Origin: Lentisphaerota bacterium
Lineage (GTDB): Bacteria; Verrucomicrobiota; Lentisphaeria; Victivallales; Victivallaceae
DNA length: 41,177 nt
Direction: 5' to 3'
Assembly (NCBI GenBank): GCA_015061625.1
Contig: SUWG01000024.1
Coordinates: forward strand, 1 to 41,177
This document shows positions 41,039-41,177 of this stretch, piece by piece. The notes beneath the pieces are model-generated. The model did no database searches. It was given only the letters and a program-made list of their open reading frames with translations, and was not told the DNA's origin. The first letter of the stretch is position 1. Each line of letters begins with the position of its first letter. Both the position numbers and the translations under genes were made by a program.

Positions 41039-41177
41039 AACGAAGCCGCCAGGCTTCGCTCCTATGAGAGACTATTTGTCAAGTTTTATTTGCGAAAAAA
41101 TCGTAAAAAAGTTGATAATCAGCGAAAGATGATTCTAAAAAGCTGCTTTTGTCTTGCTCCTATTCGCGTTCTGTAAT
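41017..41177. other. Non-coding 3' end of the window
   Basis: Apart from the inverted repeat at the tRNA end, a 7-bp hairpin (CGAAGCC/GGCTTCG, 41041-41058) is visible. The octamer GCTCCTAT occurs twice. The remainder is A/T-rich with no supportable gene. Confidence 0.5.

Noticed and set aside
40762-41040. 92-codon reverse-strand frame across tRNA-Pro
   Set aside because: It is antisense to the tRNA; the GESNPRHLAPKASA-type product is a familiar false translation of tRNA genes.

Overview
The window looks like a chromosomal segment of an anaerobic, Gram-negative, saccharolytic bacterium, most likely of the PVC group and perhaps Lentisphaerota (Victivallis-like). This placement is an inference. 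It rests on a HydF maturase (so an [FeFe]-hydrogenase elsewhere), an NADPH/NAD/ferredoxin oxidoreductase complex, a heptose-nucleotide enzyme implying LPS, lipoproteins, a prepilin peptidase, and genes for degrading rhamnose- and galactose-containing glycans. No rRNA or ribosomal-protein operon is present to settle the taxonomy.

Layout, left to right. 1-2199 (-): a partial TIR-transmembrane-TPR gene running off the left edge. 2397-2744 (-): a small secreted protein with its own terminator. 2866-8333 (-): a head-to-tail run of a DtxR/MntR-type regulator, an HD hydrolase, a YfcE-like phosphoesterase, an SGNH hydrolase, a GH36-like glycosidase and an SGNH esterase. 8499-8858 (+): panD, divergent from the regulator. 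8946-22340 (-): one long, closely packed run from hydF through a three-subunit NuoE/NuoF/GltD-type complex, mtaB, a lipoprotein, rsmG and a GH106-like enzyme to a zinc-ribbon/TIR protein. 22538-24789 (+): rhaA-folE-dtd, meeting a lactate-permease-family gene (-) with overlapping stop codons. 26505-28946 (-): a sodium:solute symporter. 29257-31885 (-): a lipoprotein gene overlapping ppk1. 32120-34820 (+): aroE, prepilin peptidase, dCMP deaminase and rfaE2. 35030-37612 (-): a second zinc-ribbon/TIR gene, here fused to an FGE/SUMF1 (C-type-lectin-like) domain. 37738-38826 (-) and 38977-39846 (+): a sugar-kinase-like gene divergent from a PocR/AraC regulator. 39906-40765 (-): two hsp20 genes. 40941-41016 (+): tRNA-Pro(UGG).

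The most interesting signals are these. (i) The last 36 codons or so of the TIR-SUMF1 gene have the hallmarks of a diversity-generating-retroelement variable region: a GC spike, and almost every surface-type residue encoded by an NNC codon reachable from AAC. (ii) Two paralogous zinc-ribbon/TPR/TIR receptors share their first ~290 residues but have unrelated C-termini. (iii) The hsp20 leader can form two mutually exclusive structures, one of which covers the Shine-Dalgarno sequence. (iv) Twelve genes have a TATATT -10 exactly 17 bp from a -35-like hexamer, which makes transcription units easy to read here. No reverse transcriptase, integrase, transposase or CRISPR array is visible in the window.
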